Origin: an uncultured Verrucomicrobiota bacterium
GTDB lineage: Bacteria > Verrucomicrobiota > Verrucomicrobiia > Chthoniobacterales > SZAS-18
NCBI GenBank assembly: GCA_937871685.1
Contig: CALMOL010000114.1
Span: forward strand, 1-32,526
Direction of reading: 5' to 3'
Length of the DNA: 32,526 bases
Of the stretch, positions 32,335 to 32,526 are shown piece by piece; the first letter of the stretch is position 1, and the number at the start of each line of letters is the position of its first letter. Below the pieces are notes generated by a model, which was given only the letters and a program-made list of their open reading frames with translations, was not told the origin of the DNA and did no database searches. The translations under genes and the position numbers were made by a program.

Positions 32335-32526
32335 GTGATCCCCGCGCCAGCTGCTGCCCAGAGTCACGAGGCGAATCAAACGCTCACCGTCGTGCTCGTG
32401 AATCCGTCGCCCGATCCCGTCGTCGCCACCATTCCGCGCCCCGCGCTGCCGCCGCTGCTCACTTCCTTCGGCGGGCGCGTATCGCGCAATGGCGCCTACT
32501 GGCAAGCCGCCCCCCGCGCCCTCCTC
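32335..32526 (+). CDS. Unidentified partial coding frame at the window end
   Basis: The frame from a possible GTG start at 32335 reads VIPAPAAAQSHEANQTLTVV and then LVNPSPDPVVATIPRPALPP, and stays open to the last base. The 'LTVVLVNPSPDPV' stretch looks like the beta-sandwich end of secreted glycoside hydrolases ('VVLVNPS'), but it is too short for a firm call. No signal peptide or ribosome-binding site is seen. It may be another 3' fragment like those just upstream. Confidence 0.3.
   Translation, partial: MIPAPAAAQSHEANQTLTVVLVNPSPDPVVATIPRPALPPLLTSFGGRVSRNGAYWQAAPRALL

Overview
The window is GC-rich and densely coding, and it looks like a chromosome segment from a member of the Verrucomicrobia or a close relative. 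The lineage is an inference. It rests on the style of the exported proteins (a C-terminal 'ADDLGTPAWQPV...RRFYRLRRP' type ending), on the scarcity of clear Shine-Dalgarno sites, and on several families of intergenic palindromic repeats of the kind common in that group. No 16S or marker gene is present to prove it. I saw no tRNA, rRNA, CRISPR array, transposase or phage gene.

Left part (1-13764). A membrane-bound sensor histidine kinase (cut by the window edge) and a CBS/DRTGG-containing family II pyrophosphatase form a minus-strand pair. A class V aminotransferase of the cysteine-desulfurase-like type is divergent from them. A 372-bp gene-free stretch full of small repeats follows, then an exported beta-propeller/di-haem cytochrome fusion. 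Next comes a run of minus-strand genes: acyltransferase 3, a scramblase/LURP-one-like protein, a GT4 glycogen-synthase-type glycosyltransferase, a PpiC/SurA-type periplasmic foldase and a type II NADH dehydrogenase (ndh).

Centre (13765-27645). Divergent from ndh is a long plus-strand complex I operon, nuoD-E-F-[toxin-antitoxin]-G-H-I-J-K-L-M-N. nuoA, nuoB and nuoC are not in front of nuoD. A perfect 18-bp palindrome containing TGTGA-N6-TCACA (the core of CRP/FNR-family operators) lies between ndh and nuoD. It suggests shared control of the proton-pumping and non-pumping NADH dehydrogenases. Within the operon a RelE/ParE-type toxin-antitoxin pair sits between nuoF and nuoG. Five other junctions are each filled by a long hairpin-forming element of one of two repeat families: the 'CACAGAG' family at D/E and I/J, and the 'AAGCTTC' heptamer family at G/H, K/L and M/N. 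The remaining junctions are only 4-22 nt. The operon is therefore punctuated into blocks D | E-F-TA-G | H-I | J-K | L-M | N.

Right part (27646-32526). This holds a secreted right-handed-beta-helix-like protein with about 18-residue Cys-containing coils. It also holds a translationally coupled two-gene module (a minimal nucleotidyltransferase-fold protein plus a 67-residue helical protein) that resembles a toxin-antitoxin or defence pair. After that comes a stretch of decayed genes: a UvrD-type helicase C-terminal scrap, the C-terminus of an exported protein, a DUF2252 gene broken by a frameshift and an adjacent stop, and an unidentified fragment running off the end.
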